This document shows, in pieces, positions 15,015 to 23,384 of a DNA stretch of 64,000 nt (position 1 is the first letter of the stretch; every line of letters starts with the position of its first letter). Source of the DNA: Alteribacter lacisalsi. Lineage in GTDB: Bacteria; Bacillota; Bacilli; Bacillales; Salisediminibacteriaceae. The notes under the pieces were generated by a model. The model was not told the origin of the DNA. It searched no databases and saw only the letters and a program-made list of their open reading frames with translations. The stretch is taken from contig NZ_PDOF01000003.1 in assembly GCF_003226345.1 (NCBI RefSeq), positions 434,001 to 498,000 on the forward strand, read 5' to 3'. The translations under genes and the position numbers were made by a program.

Positions 15015-16019
15015 TTAGTATTTTGCTGCGCGCCGCGCAAGGCGGTCGAGGTTTTTGAGCAGGACGCCTGTGCCATTGACGACGCAGTTCATTGGTTCTT
15101 CGGCTACGACGACCGGTACTTTCAGTTCTTCGGCCAGGAGCTGATCAACGCCGTGGAGGTACGCGCCTCCGCCGGTGAGGATGACGCCGCGGTCGATGAT
15201 GTCTGCGGACAGCTCAGGCGGTGTCTGTTCAAGAACGGTTTTGGACGCCTGGACGATGTGGTACACCGATTCCTCGAGTGCCTGCTGAACTTCTTTTGAG
15301 GTGATGGTGACGGTGCGCGGCAGGCCGCTGACCATGTCACGGCCGCGAATGTCGAGTTCTTCGTCACGTCCGCCTGGTGCGACGGTACCCACGCTGATTT
15401 TGATCTGCTCGGCTGTCCGTTCGCCGATGAGGAGCTTGTACTTCTTTTTAATGTAATTGAGAATATCCTGGTCAAAACGGTCTCCTGCCACTTTGATCGA
15501 AGAGGCCGTGACGATGTCGCCCATGGAAAGGACGGCGACGTCGGTGGTGCCGCCACCGATATCGACGACCATGTTTCCGCTCGGCTGATAGATGTCCATA
15601 CCGGCTCCTATGGCCGCGACTTTGGGTTCTTCCTCAATGAAGATCGATTTGCCGCCGCTTTTTTCGGCTGCTTCACGGATCGCTTTCTGCTCCACGGACG
15701 TAATGTTTGTCGGGCAGCAGATCAGGATTCGCGGCTTGGAAAAAAAGTTGCGCATTTTAATTTTATCGAGAAAGTGCTTAAGCATGGACTCGGTCATATC
15801 AAAATCGGCGATGACGCCGTCTTTCATCGGACGGAGCGCTACGATATTGCCCGGTGTCCGTCCGACCATACGGAAGGCTTCGTCCCCTACCGCAAGCACC
15901 CTTTTTGTATTCGTGTCGATGGCGACGACTGATGGTTCATTCAGGACGATGCCCCGTCCTTTCACGTGAATGAGTACGTTTGCAGTACCCAGGTCAATTC
16001 CAATATCTCTGCCAAACAT
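15015..16019 (-). CDS. mbl: actin-like cell shape protein Mbl
   Basis: 334 residues, MreB family. ATP-binding actin fold motifs: DIGIDLGTANVLIHVKGRG, VVDIGGGTTDVAVLS, GVILTGGGAYLHG. Mbl forms membrane filaments that guide side-wall synthesis. Start at ATG 16019, 8 nt after GGGAGG; the upstream ATG at 16025 is only 2 nt from it. The spoIIID-mbl order identifies it as Mbl instead of MreB or MreBH. Confidence 0.95.
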   Translation of the reverse strand: MFGRDIGIDLGTANVLIHVKGRGIVLNEPSVVAIDTNTKRVLAVGDEAFRMVGRTPGNIVALRPMKDGVIADFDMTESMLKHFLDKIKMRNFFSKPRILICCPTNITSVEQKAIREAAEKSGGKSIFIEEEPKVAAIGAGMDIYQPSGNMVVDIGGGTTDVAVLSMGDIVTASSIKVAGDRFDQDILNYIKKKYKLLIGERTAEQIKISVGTVAPGGRDEELDIRGRDMVSGLPRTVTITSKEVQQALEESVYHIVQASKTVLEQTPPELSADIIDRGVILTGGGAYLHGVDQLLAEELKVPVVVAEEPMNCVVNGTGVLLKNLDRLARRAAKY

Positions 16020-16321
16020 GTTCATTTCCTCCCTGCAGCATAATCCGTTGGACCCTTCTATTTTCCGTACATTGGTGACATTGTATCCAATGCTCTATTT
16101 TATCACATTTTGTAAGCAGAAGGTGGGATCATTTGAAAGATTTGTCCAATTTTCCTGCTCGTTTCCGGGAAAAAGGAACGATAAAAAAGCGAGGCGCGCC
16201 CGGCTTTGGATCGTTTTGCCGCATGCACCTCCCTTTATTATTTTCATCGCCCGTCCGGTGGTTCAAAGGCCCCACACAGCCCATTCCCTTCGGGGAAAAA
16301 AACAAGGCTGTTACTCCGGCG
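16020..16321. other. spoIIID-mbl intergenic region
   Basis: About 300 bp with the mbl leader and the end of the spoIIID transcript. I see a small stem TTCCC/GGGAA with an A-run (16286-16303), possibly a weak terminator on the minus strand, and no other clear element. Confidence 0.4.
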
Positions 16322-16606
16322 TCAGCTTTTCGCTTCTGCCATCTTCTTGCCGCTTGAATGGTTTTTCTTGTACTTAACTTTCGTTGCCTCTCCGCCACGA
16401 AGGTGCCGGATGGACTTATGGTACTCGAGGATTTCCTTTACTTCGTTTGCGAGCTCCTGGTTAATTTCAGGAAGCCGTTCGGTCAGATCCTTATGAACTG
16501 TACTTTTGGAAACGCCGAATTCTTTCGCGATCGTTCTCACTGTCTTTCTCGTCTCGACGATGTACCTTCCGATCTTGATTGTCCTCTCTTTGATGTAATC
16601 GTGCAC
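16322..16606 (-). CDS. spoIIID: mother-cell transcription factor SpoIIID
   Basis: A 94-residue HTH DNA-binding protein that activates or represses mother-cell genes under sigma-E and sigma-K. GTG 16606 gives (M)HDYIKERTIKIGRYIVETRKT, matching B. subtilis SpoIIID from its first residue; GGGAGG lies upstream. The HTH covers about TVRTIAKEFGVSKSTVHKDL (residues 23-42), and the conserved C-terminal basic helix YHKSIRHLRGGEATKVKYKK follows. The longer open frame (to 16732) is not supported. It lies upstream of mbl as in other bacilli. Confidence 0.95.
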   Translation of the reverse strand: MHDYIKERTIKIGRYIVETRKTVRTIAKEFGVSKSTVHKDLTERLPEINQELANEVKEILEYHKSIRHLRGGEATKVKYKKNHSSGKKMAEAKS

Positions 16607-16922
16607 ACCTCTCGCCTCCCTAATGTTTCTAGGTTCAAAAAGACGGAGAAAAAGACAGCCACCCATAAGTTGTCTGTTCGTGCTGATGGTGGTGGTTGCG
16701 TTCCCAGGTACAAACAGGCTGCCTGTCAACACTCGCTATCTCCTTGAACGACCTTTTCAATGTTGTGGTAAGGTTTGTTAAATTTTATTAAGGTGTTTGC
16801 ACATATATGCACAAAAAGTTCACAAGCCCTGAAAGAGACCGTTTTGTTATTTGGGGACGGTTCTTCTTTTGCATGATTTCCGGACGCGGTAGGAATGGCG
16901 ATGCCGTAAGATTTTTTTGGTA

Positions 16923-16972
16923 ATTTCGGAATATGAAGGGGGAATTCCGGAGAATGGACAGGTTATTCCGGA
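16923..16972. repeat. ATTCCGG array, 21-bp period
   Basis: ATTTCGGA, ATTCCGGA and ATTCCGGA start at 16923, 16944 and 16965, exactly 21 bp apart. The array sits between the spoIIQ terminator and spoIIID, in a 633-bp region without genes (16607-17239) in which the only other clear element is the terminator at 16978-17012. Confidence 0.65.
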
Positions 16973-16977
16973 AAATA

Positions 16978-17012
16978 AAAGCCAGCCCCCGGACGCGGTG
17001 GGGGCTGGCTTT
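16978..17012. terminator. terminator downstream of spoIIQ
   Basis: 13-bp perfect stem AAAGCCAGCCCCC/GGGGGCTGGCTTT, with a U-rich tail on the minus strand. It lies 228 bp after the spoIIQ stop. Confidence 0.85.
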
Positions 17013-17239
17013 GTTCCTTACTCCGGCATTGAAGGTACCTGAGTAAAGCTGGTGCTTAAGTTGGAATTACACAATCATCGTCTGTCAGTTCTGTTTCATT
17101 TGAGCAACGTGTAAGCCTGTCTGTTTTGTCGTTAATGGTGCTTCATTTGCAATTCTTGTTTTCAGTCTAACGGTAGTGCTGTGTTTCCTTCTTTCACCGG
17201 CCGCCGTTTAACGTCCGGCTGCCAAAGACGCGTGTCATA

Positions 17240-18025
17240 TTATCCTTCGAGATGATCGACTGGTGCTTTAGGAGCTTGTTCGCTTCCTGAAGCGTGATCT
17301 TCATCTACATCCGGCAGGGATGTGAGCGGCTGCTCCATATACTCGAGCGGGTTGACCGGCACATCGTTTTTGCGGATTTCGAAGTGAAGATGGACACCGG
17401 CATCTGTGTTAAAGAGGTTACGTCCTGCGCGGGCCATAACATCACCCTGCTTGACTGTCTGTCCTTCTTCAACCAGCACGCCTTCAAGGCTTTGATAGAT
17501 GGAAAGAATGTCGTCGTCATGTTCGACGTGAACCACGTGGCCGAACAGCGCGTCTTCTTCCGATTTGACAACCGTACCGCTCATTGCAGCGGATACGTCA
17601 AAGCTTTCGCCGTTGTCTGATGCAAAGTCGACACCTTTATTCTGGTAGTAGTAGTTATTGTACTGGATTAAGGCCTCGACCTGCTCCTCGGCAGAATCTT
17701 CGCTTGAGTAGAAGTTACCTACCACACTGACTTCGTTTTCATCCAGAACTGGCATTTCAAATACTTCATTCTGAACGGCTACAGGCACTGCGTCTTCATC
17801 TTCGTACCCCTGTTCACCAGGCTCGTTTACGTCAAACTCGGAGTCTTGGTTATAGTCTTCCTGAGACAGATCCTCACTTGTTGTCGAGAGCCAGATAAAA
17901 CCAGTAAGTACAACTGCAGCAAGCGTGAGATAGAGCGCCGGGACTGCCCAGCGTTGTTTCATTAGGCGTTTAATATTCGCCTTGAGCTGGTCCACTTTGG
18001 AACCTTGTTTTTCTTCTTGATTCAT
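17240..18025 (-). CDS. spoIIQ: forespore engulfment protein SpoIIQ
   Basis: 261 residues: cytoplasmic start, membrane helix (about 29-46), then a LytM/M23-like domain. SpoIIQ meets SpoIIIAH across the two sporulation membranes and is needed for engulfment and the feeding channel. The metal site is degenerate: the expected His of HxGxD is Asn (QNKGVDFA), while HLHFE is kept. It is thus probably not an active peptidase, as in B. subtilis. The linker and C-terminus are unusually acidic. The ribosome site is GAGGTGA; a 51-bp tandem array lies upstream. Confidence 0.92.
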   Translation of the reverse strand: MNQEEKQGSKVDQLKANIKRLMKQRWAVPALYLTLAAVVLTGFIWLSTTSEDLSQEDYNQDSEFDVNEPGEQGYEDEDAVPVAVQNEVFEMPVLDENEVSVVGNFYSSEDSAEEQVEALIQYNNYYYQNKGVDFASDNGESFDVSAAMSGTVVKSEEDALFGHVVHVEHDDDILSIYQSLEGVLVEEGQTVKQGDVMARAGRNLFNTDAGVHLHFEIRKNDVPVNPLEYMEQPLTSLPDVDEDHASGSEQAPKAPVDHLEG

Positions 18026-18232
18026 TTGATCATCACCTCAGCAACCATTCTGATCAAATTGCGAGGATTATATACATTTTTCAAAAAATTTATTTTACAG
18101 GTGGAAAAACCCTGTGTGGCGGGGGTTTTTCGGGGGATGCAGGCGAGGGGATAGATGGCTGCGGAGGTATGCATCGGGGAGCGGAGGCAGGATAGGCTGC
18201 TTTTCGCGACATAACTCAGCGCGCGAATGGCA

Positions 18233-18549
18233 TTAGGTCGTGATACTCTCCTTTTTACGACTTAACTTCTCCCTCTAACAGAGTTAGGTCGTGATACTCC
18301 CCTTTTTACGACTTAACTCCTCCCCCGAGCGGCATTAGGTCGTGATACTCTCCTTTTTACGACTTAACTCCTCCCTCGAGCGGCGTTAGGTCGCGACACT
18401 CTCCTTTTTACGACTTAACTCCTCCCTCGAGCGGCGTTAGGTCGTGATACTCTCCTTTTTACGACTTAACTCCTCCCCCGAGCGGCATTAGGTCGTGATA
18501 CTCTCCTTTTTACGACTTAACTCCTCCCCCGAGCGGCATTAGGTCGCGA
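18233..18549. repeat. 51-bp tandem array, six units, upstream of spoIIQ
   Basis: TTAGGTCG starts at 18233, 18284, 18335, 18386, 18437, 18488 and 18539, exactly 51 bp apart. Each unit has TTAGGTCGT, 15 nt, ACGACTTAA, a 9-bp stem with one G-U pair, then a GC-rich spacer ending CGAGCGGC. Degenerate sequence continues left to about 18206. Stops occur in all three plus frames of each unit, so it is not a coding repeat. Confidence 0.92.
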
Positions 18550-18585
18550 AACCAAACTTCCCAGACCCAGCCCACTCAAAAGTAA

Positions 18586-18614
18586 CAAAAAAGACGGAGC
18601 CGCCGCTCCGCCTT
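18586..18614 (-). terminator. spoIID terminator
   Basis: CGGAGC/GCTCCG stem with loop GGCG; TCTTTTTT follows on the minus strand. Confidence 0.8.
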
Positions 18615-18631
18615 CAACTCTGTATCAGCAC

Positions 18632-19666
18632 CTACTGGCTGTCAGCCATCGCCACCCCAATTACCTGATCGGTGCTTTCGATCTCCACGTTGTGATAGTA
18701 GTGGTGAATGATTTCCTTGTAGGTTTTGCCTTCCCTCGCCATGCCGTCGGCTCCGAACTGGCTCATGCCGACGCCGTGGCCCCAGCCTTTCGTTTTAAAG
18801 AGCAGGTCGCCTCCGTGGCGTTCCCAAGAAAAGTCGCTCGAATCCAGTTCGAGCTTATCCCTGATTTCCCTGCCGGTGAACTCTTTGTCGCCGAAGCGGA
18901 CTTTTGCTACACGGCCACCGGTTGTCCGTTCCACTACTTCACCGATCGATCCTTCTGCAGAGACGGACACACCAAGCTTCTCCTGAATATCCTGATAGCT
19001 GACTATTTTTTCACCGTCGAAACGGGGTGAGGATTTGTCCCACGGACTTTCTACACTGCGTAAGTACGGAATTTCGTTTTCCCAGTATTCTTCCGAGTTT
19101 TCGGTATATCCGTTGCTCGTTGAGAAGAAGGTGGCCGTGATTGGGCTGCCTTCATACGTAATTACCTGACCGCTGGTGGCCGCAACGGCGTGTTTAATTT
19201 TTCCCATCATCTCATCGTAGTTGTTTCCAAAACGCTCCTTAAGCTCCGATTCGTTCTGGAAGACCTGATGCATCACCGTATCGGTAACATCAGCTCCCTC
19301 AGGGACGTGGATGTCATTTGGTGCGGTCAGCTGACGCACAATGTAGGTTCTGGCGGTGAGCGCCTGCGCTTTGAGCGCTTCCTCCTCATAAGAGGCCGGC
19401 ATTTCCGATGCGACTACCCCTGCTACATAGGTTTCAAAATCAACGTGTTCAATCTTATCCTGCTGGGATCTGAAAACAGCAACAGTCGGTTCTTCTGTCT
19501 CCTGCGAAGGCGCGGTGTCCGCCTGCTCGTCTGTTTCCGGCAGTGGTGCGCTTACTTCTACTGCTTCCTGCGAAACATCATGTTCCGACAGCCAGACGAC
19601 TAAAAGTGAGGGCAGCAAGAGAATTATGCCCATGAGTATGAGTCCTGCAAGTAAAAACGGCTTCAT
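18632..19666 (-). CDS. spoIID: stage II sporulation lytic transglycosylase SpoIID
   Basis: 344 residues: N-terminal membrane helix (about 5-26), Glu-rich linker, then the SpoIID domain. In B. subtilis it cuts glycan strands made bare by SpoIIP during engulfment. Glu88 in GVVASEMP is at the same position as the catalytic Glu88 of B. subtilis. Other family blocks: ALKAQALTARTYI and the C-terminal GWGHGVGMSQFGADGMA. It lies downstream of murAA as usual and is probably under sigma-E, although I could not find a convincing promoter. Confidence 0.95.
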   Translation of the reverse strand: MKPFLLAGLILMGIILLLPSLLVVWLSEHDVSQEAVEVSAPLPETDEQADTAPSQETEEPTVAVFRSQQDKIEHVDFETYVAGVVASEMPASYEEEALKAQALTARTYIVRQLTAPNDIHVPEGADVTDTVMHQVFQNESELKERFGNNYDEMMGKIKHAVAATSGQVITYEGSPITATFFSTSNGYTENSEEYWENEIPYLRSVESPWDKSSPRFDGEKIVSYQDIQEKLGVSVSAEGSIGEVVERTTGGRVAKVRFGDKEFTGREIRDKLELDSSDFSWERHGGDLLFKTKGWGHGVGMSQFGADGMAREGKTYKEIIHHYYHNVEIESTDQVIGVAMADSQ

Positions 19667-20158
19667 TAAGTGTGTCTCCCGTCCCTTCTGTTTAAAGTAC
19701 TTGCCGGCACTTGTTCGTGCCTGTCGTACTGGTAAATATTTATGTCTCTCTAGTACCAGTTAGAACAGAATTACACGGTTTTATACTATCTCTCACCTGA
19801 AATTTGCTAGAACCAATCCGCCCGTGATTCCCCGTAATAAGCTGTTTCACCTGCTCACTCTGTATGAAATCTATCACTTGCGGCCAGTTGCGCCTGCATA
19901 AGCAACGAAGACAGCACCGGGCTTGCAGAAGAGCTGTGTGAGTCAAGGCCACGCCCACTGCCCCCTTCACAAAACGACAAATCCCTTACCCATATTCCCC
20001 AAAAGCGAAACCGCATATTTCCCGGAAAATAATCGAATAAACTACGCTGGTGTCGAACGAGCTCACGAAAATGTCCTAGGCTAGATATACCAATCATCCC
20101 TGTTTCTCCGAGTTTCTTCTTATTTAATATATCGCACCACGGATTCAGCTCCAGGCAC
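19667..20158. other. murAA-spoIID intergenic region
   Basis: About 490 bp. The part next to spoIID is AT-rich and should hold its sporulation promoter; the rest has open frames without ribosome sites or family similarity. I see no gene. Confidence 0.5.
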
Positions 20159-20190
20159 AAAAAAAACCTCCGGGTTCATTCTCCCGGAGG
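20159..20190 (-). terminator. murAA terminator
   Basis: CCTCCGGG/CCCGGAGG stem with a run of eight A on the left, read as U-tract on the minus strand. Confidence 0.9.
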
Positions 20191-20228
20191 TGCGTGCTGG
20201 ATCATTTAGATTGATTATAGCGATTTTC

Positions 20229-21554
20229 TCAAGCGAAGTTCGGATCCATTTTCAAAGGAGCCGGAGCTTCAAGATTTTCGAGTTCGTTTTCCTGCGCTTC
20301 GTAAATGCGCTCTACGTCGGCGCCGAGTGCTTTCAGCTTGCCGGCAAAGTCAACGTAGCCTCTGTCGATATGTTTGAGTTCCGTTACTCGTGTGTAGCCA
20401 TCCGCTACGAGGCCGGCTACAACGAGTGCTGCGCCTGCTCTCAGGTCAGTGGCTGCCACTTCAGCGCCCTGAAGGTCATTCGGTCCGGAAACAATCGCGG
20501 CCCGGCCTTCAATTTTAATATTTCCGTTCATGCGGCGGAATTCTTCCACGTGCATGAAGCGGTTTTCAAATACTGTTTCCGTGATCACACTTGTACCTTC
20601 TGCTTTTAAAAGGAGAGCCATCATCTGGGCTTGCATGTCCGTTGGGAAGCCAGGGTGAGGCATCGTCTTCAGGTCGGCAGCCTTTAGTGACTCCGGTCCG
20701 ATGACACGAATGCCGTCGCTTTCCTCGATAATGATGACGCCCATTTCGTTCAGCTTGGAGATGAGCGGACGAAGGTGCTCCGGCTCTACGTTCTCAAGCA
20801 GAACATTTCCTTTTGAAATTGCAGCGGCAATCATAAACGTTCCGGCTTCGATTCGGTCAGGAATGATCGTATGCTCGGAACCGTGAAGTTCCTTCACGCC
20901 TTCGATGCGGATTGTTCCTGTACCTGCACCGCGTACTTTTGCGCCCATACCATTAAGGTAAGTAGCAAGACACACGATTTCCGGTTCTTCGGCCGCGTTT
21001 TCAATAACGGTTGTGCCTTCTGCCATTGTAGCCGCCATCATGATGTTCTCCGTAGCGCCTACACTTGGGAAGTCGAGGTAAATTTTGTTTCCGACAAGTT
21101 TGTCTTCCACTTTGGCTTCGATAAAGCCGTTACCAATTTCGACCTTCGCTCCCATTGCTTCGAAACCTTTCAGGTGCTGGTCAATCGGACGGGAGCCGAT
21201 TGCACAGCCTCCCGGAAGCGCGATCCGCGCGTGGCCGACACGGGCCAGAAGCGGTCCCATGACCAGGAACGATGCACGCATTTTTCTTACATACTCAAAC
21301 GGTGCTTCTGTCTTGAGCTGCTTTTCTGCATCTACTTCAATGGAGCCGTTTTCGTAGCTCACATCAATATTAAGGTTTCGTAAAACTTCGTTAATGGTGT
21401 ATACATCAGCCAGGGCTGGCACATCATAAATTTTGCTTTTTCCTTTTCCAGCTAAGATGGATGCTGCGATGACAGGCAATACGGCGTTTTTCGCACCTTC
21501 AATACGAACACTGCCGCTTAACTGCCTTCCACCGCGGACGATGATTTTTTCCAA
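20229..21554 (-). CDS. murAA: UDP-N-acetylglucosamine 1-carboxyvinyltransferase MurAA
   Basis: 441 residues. It transfers enolpyruvate to UDP-GlcNAc, the first committed step of peptidoglycan synthesis. Cys117 in [11 protein letters not shown] is the acid catalyst and fosfomycin target; KNAVLP at residues 22-27 holds the essential Lys22. The start is TTG 21554 with GGAGGGG upstream. Bacilli have two MurA enzymes; location next to ywmB and spoIID identifies the essential MurAA. A 20-residue tail ([20 protein letters not shown]) extends past the usual end. Confidence 0.95.
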   Translation of the reverse strand: MEKIIVRGGRQLSGSVRIEGAKNAVLPVIAASILAGKGKSKIYDVPALADVYTINEVLRNLNIDVSYENGSIEVDAEKQLKTEAPFEYVRKMRASFLVMGPLLARVGHARIALPGGCAIGSRPIDQHLKGFEAMGAKVEIGNGFIEAKVEDKLVGNKIYLDFPSVGATENIMMAATMAEGTTVIENAAEEPEIVCLATYLNGMGAKVRGAGTGTIRIEGVKELHGSEHTIIPDRIEAGTFMIAAAISKGNVLLENVEPEHLRPLISKLNEMGVIIIEESDGIRVIGPESLKAADLKTMPHPGFPTDMQAQMMALLLKAEGTSVITETVFENRFMHVEEFRRMNGNIKIEGRAAIVSGPNDLQGAEVAATDLRAGAALVVAGLVADGYTRVTELKHIDRGYVDFAGKLKALGADVERIYEAQENELENLEAPAPLKMDPNFA

Positions 21555-21587
21555 CGTATTCCCCTCCGCGTCCAGTTTCTATACTTA

Positions 21588-22370
21588 TTAATATTCAGCC
21601 GTAATTATCGGCGTTCCAATTGTGACGGTTGTTTTGCCGCCCATTCCGTCCTGCGCAGCTCTTAAAGCGATCTGCAGGTTCATTGGACCGCCGTCTGTTT
21701 CAAATCCTCCGTCCCATAAAGGGGTGTTTGCGGATAATGAAACAAATGTTGGTTCGTTCAAATGCTCAGTGACCGTTGCTGTAAATGTGTCTGCAATTTC
21801 TTGTCCCCATGTTTCTAAAGAAGCTGCTTTGTCCCCTGTACCTATGCCTTCCGCACGAACAAAAAATTCGGAGTGCTTCATCCATTCCGGTGATTGCTGT
21901 GTGTCAAAAAGCAGTGAGAACGCGGACTTTCCATCTGGTGAGATGGGGAGCATTGATGCGTCATAGGCATGATATGCCCGGTATTCATTCTTTGCAACTC
22001 GTATAGACGTCAGTACCATCCGTTCAGTTACATTTGAATGTATATCCGTTCTTTTTCCTTCCCAAACCTTGTTTCCATGTTCCTGACCGGCTTTTGACCA
22101 GGTGAACATATCCAGCTCGTCCATATACGATTCGGTAAATGAATCCATTTCCTTACGGGACAGCGTTTCTGTCCCTTCACTTCTGGAATAGATATGCCAG
22201 CGATTGGTCCGGATTTTGTTTTCCGTCATTTTATTATTGATCTGCTGTATTGTTTGTAAGGGTGAATATGCCTGATTGTCTTTTTCCTGCATTGTCGCCG
22301 TCTGATGACCGGTAAAGAAAGCAAAAAGCAGGATTCCTGCCGCTGCTGCAACCGCTAAAACGTTCCCCAT
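21588..22370 (-). CDS. ywmB: YwmB family (TATA-box-binding-like fold) exported protein
   Basis: 260 residues from ATG 22370, chosen because GGGGG lies 7 nt upstream and it places a signal peptide at the very N-terminus; the longer frame adds 20 residues. It belongs by position and pattern to the YwmB family between ywzB and murAA. B. subtilis YwmB is of unknown function with a TBP-like fold. No catalytic motif is visible. The mature protein should sit outside the membrane. Confidence 0.8.
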   Translation of the reverse strand: MGNVLAVAAAAGILLFAFFTGHQTATMQEKDNQAYSPLQTIQQINNKMTENKIRTNRWHIYSRSEGTETLSRKEMDSFTESYMDELDMFTWSKAGQEHGNKVWEGKRTDIHSNVTERMVLTSIRVAKNEYRAYHAYDASMLPISPDGKSAFSLLFDTQQSPEWMKHSEFFVRAEGIGTGDKAASLETWGQEIADTFTATVTEHLNEPTFVSLSANTPLWDGGFETDGGPMNLQIALRAAQDGMGGKTTVTIGTPIITAEY

Positions 22371-22526
22371 TTTAATTCCCCCATGCACGAGTCTTCTTAT
22401 TAGCATTGTTGCCTTTAAGACAGTGCACATACATGGAATTAAAAGCTAAAGAACGACACGTTCTGCAACAGGTTCTGCCCTCTGGCATCAGAAGGATTTT
22501 TTCTGTGCATGTACTGACTGCTGCTG

Positions 22527-22757
22527 CTAAAAAAGGTGTCTGAGCATCGTTGACCAGTTGAAATAATTCAACAGGAAGCTGCTGACAAGATGTGTGATCG
22601 CGATGGCGACCAGGATGACAAGGGCTTTTGCCTTCGGTCCGTCGGGATCAGCAACAAACAGATCCCATTTAAACGTCTGCAGTGACCACCATACCGTGAC
22701 GAGTACAACAATATTCACGAACAGACTGACTAACGCTTGCTGACCGAACTGTTCCAA
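22527..22757 (-). CDS. ywzB: DUF1146 family membrane protein YwzB
   Basis: 76 residues from TTG 22757, preceded by GGGAGG at 10 nt; the ATG at 22778 has no ribosome site. Two membrane segments (about 10-27 and 44-64) flank a short polar loop. It holds the B. subtilis position of ywzB, between the respiratory/ATP synthase genes and ywmB. Function unknown. Confidence 0.78.
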   Translation of the reverse strand: MEQFGQQALVSLFVNIVVLVTVWWSLQTFKWDLFVADPDGPKAKALVILVAIAITHLVSSFLLNYFNWSTMLRHLF

Positions 22758-23146
22758 AGCTTCTGTTTCCTCCCACATCGACGCAAGCCGCAGCTTTTCG
22801 TCTGAATAAGTTTTTGTTGAAGTCTATGTACTAACTGTGGTAATTTAAAACGTTACCTGATAACAGTGCCGATAAACTTCACAAATCCTATCTTAACGAA
22901 TTCTCAACACAATTGCTACGGCTTTTTTCCCTAAAAATCAACTTTTTTCAAACATTTCCGCGTCTGGTTTTCATTTTTGTGATCAGGCTGTCTCAGCGTC
23001 TCTTTTTCAGGTTGTAGTATACTAATTATCACTTGTAACACAATTGTAAACTTCTTTCGGATAGAAAACGGTATTTTTGCAAAAAAAGAGGAAAACAGTT
23101 CCATTTGCTCTCAAATAGCCCACCTTTATCCATACGAAAGACCCAT
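22758..23146. other. region upstream of ywzB
   Basis: About 390 bp, AT-rich, presumably with the promoter of ywzB-ywmB-murAA. I find no confident promoter pair and no gene. Confidence 0.4.
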
Positions 23147-23211
23147 AAAAAAGAACCTGCTCCTGTCAATGTTCTATAAAAACATTGTCCGAAGAGCAGG
23201 TTCTTTTTTTG
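23147..23211. terminator. bidirectional terminator after the nuo operon
   Basis: AAGAACCTGCTC/GAGCAGGTTCTT outer stem with an inner AATGTT/AACATT stem, and A/T runs on both sides. It ends the nuo operon 174 bp after nuoN. Confidence 0.92.
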
Positions 23212-23244
23212 TCCGTTCCGTCAAAATTTTACCACTAAACTTTG

Positions 23245-23374
23245 TTAAAGTTTATTGTTGATTTCCGCTCTGTGCGCTCCCTTTCCACGGGCACCGCTTG
23301 AGCCGGCGCTGTTCCCACAGGAGTGTCGCACGTTCGCTGCAATCAACTTTAGAATGATAAACATCAAGTTTTAA
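23245..23374 (+). repeat. dispersed intergenic element, copy C (internally deleted)
   Basis: Matches copy A along its length but lacks about 40 bp between ACCGCTT and GAGCCGGCGCTG. In copy A that segment is bounded by two CTTCAGCC words, so one is left here. The ends TTAAAGTTTATTGTTGAT and the complement of ATAAACATCAAGTTTTAA form an imperfect inverted repeat. Confidence 0.8.
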
Positions 23375-23384
23375 CAGCCTATTC

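Noticed and set aside
18233-18549. CRISPR array
   Set aside because: Spacing is regular, but the segments between repeats are the same in every unit, so there are no unique spacers; no cas genes.
19855-20160. 101-codon minus-strand open frame between murAA and spoIID
   Set aside because: Starts directly at the murAA terminator, no ribosome site, no family pattern.
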